Source of the DNA: Clostridia bacterium
GTDB taxonomy: Bacteria; Bacillota; Clostridia; UMGS1883
Direction: 5' to 3'
Assembly (NCBI GenBank): GCA_017472685.1
Contig: JAFUOO010000017.1
Coordinates: 35,721 to 99,720, forward strand
Length of the DNA stretch: 64,000 bases
How positions within the stretch are numbered: position 1 is the stretch's first letter; each line of letters starts with the position of its first letter. The notes beneath the pieces are model-generated. The model did no database searches, was not told the DNA's origin, and saw only the letters and a list, made by a program, of their open reading frames with translations. The translations under genes and the position numbers were made by a program. Below are positions 63,889 to 64,000 of the stretch, piece by piece.

Positions 63889-63965
63889 GGCCCGGTAGCT
63901 CAGTTGGTTAGAGCGCCAGCCTGTCACGCTGGAGGTCGAGGGTTCGAGCCCCTTCCGGGTCGCCA
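63889..63965 (+). tRNA. tRNA-Asp (anticodon GTC)
   Basis: 77 nt with encoded CCA. Acceptor GGCCCGG/CCGGGTC (one G-U), D-arm TAGCTCAGTTGGTTAGAGC, anticodon loop CTGTCAC, T-arm GAGGGTTCGAGCCCCTT. It lies 7 nt after tRNA-Val and shares its promoter. Confidence 0.97.
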
Positions 63966-63998
63966 AAAAATCCGTACACGTAAGTGTACGGATTTTTT
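63966..63998 (+). terminator. Terminator of the tRNA unit
   Basis: Stem AAAAAATCCGTACA/TGTACGGATTTTTT, at the window end. Confidence 0.9.
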
Positions 63999-64000
63999 AC

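Noticed and set aside
1..64000. Prophage or insertion-sequence transposase genes
   Set aside because: No transposase, integrase or phage structural gene was recognised in any frame; only small non-coding elements were found.

Overview
The window looks like a chromosome segment of an anaerobic, probably endospore-forming member of the Clostridia (Bacillota). Evidence is the yabP-yabQ-divIC-yabR order of Gram-positive spore formers, S-layer-homology (SLH) proteins, a pyruvate:ferredoxin oxidoreductase with a Pta-AckA acetate/ATP branch, strong GGAGG ribosome sites and consensus sigma-A promoters. The many secreted polysaccharide-active or surface-anchored proteins, and the hairpin-rich intergenic repeats, fit an uncultured gut or digester lineage. 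That last point is inference; no marker in the window fixes the species.

Layout. 0-3.3 kb: the 3' end of rimO, pgsA, an IspD/TarI-family cytidylyltransferase, a sugar epimerase and free-methionine sulfoxide reductase. 3.4-8.4 kb: uvrB-uvrA behind a structured leader. 8.4-10.0 kb: yabPQ-divIC-yabR. 10.0-12.9 kb: an accessory islet with two identical tRNA-Leu(AAG) genes inside a duplicated block, a 212-bp insertion at the 3' end of one of them, a GNAT and a four-helix-bundle gene between the copies, and a 278-bp element with inverted ends. 13-18.7 kb: dxs-tlyA, a secreted protein, pepD and a HAD phosphatase. 18.7-22.4 kb: two SLH surface proteins. 22.5-26.8 kb: sbcD-sbcC and a GNAT. 26.86-27.07 kb: a nested array of ten small palindromes. 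27.1-31.6 kb: archaeal-type aspS, a small exported protein, asnA and asnS. 31.6-38.7 kb: CotH-like protein, then on the minus strand yebC, a coiled-coil protein, coaD, rsmD, an NlpC/P60 hydrolase and a preQ1-riboswitch-controlled queT, then a GT2 glycosyltransferase. 38.8-42.3 kb: nifJ.

42.4-51.4 kb is accessory. Two copies of a structured, independently promoted and terminated RNA lie upstream of a stalk-domain secreted protein and of an orphan LytTR regulator. A GH51 arabinofuranosidase and a 1149-residue LamG/ricin/alginate-lyase-like secreted enzyme follow. 51.5-57.7 kb is a YtrA-type GntR regulator with an ABC transporter and small exported proteins, followed by a minus-strand ABC exporter. 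59.8-64 kb holds HU, tmcAL, pta-ackA, tRNA-Val and tRNA-Asp.

How the genes work together. NifJ makes acetyl-CoA and reduced ferredoxin, and Pta-AckA turns acetyl-CoA into acetate and ATP. AsnA makes free asparagine, AsnS charges it and AspS charges aspartate, so one 4-kb stretch covers the Asp/Asn branch of translation. UvrAB and SbcCD cover excision and double-strand-break repair. The SLH, LRR, stalk, CotH-like and lyase-like proteins share similar signal peptides and look like a surface or secreted set for contact with glycans.

The most novel-looking item is the paired structured RNA (42442-42607 and 45359-45529). It has an identical 48-nt core, compensatory changes in its helices, its own promoter and its own terminator. 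The nested palindrome array before aspS and the tRNA-Leu insertion come next. All coordinates and motifs were read by eye; no database search or folding program was run.
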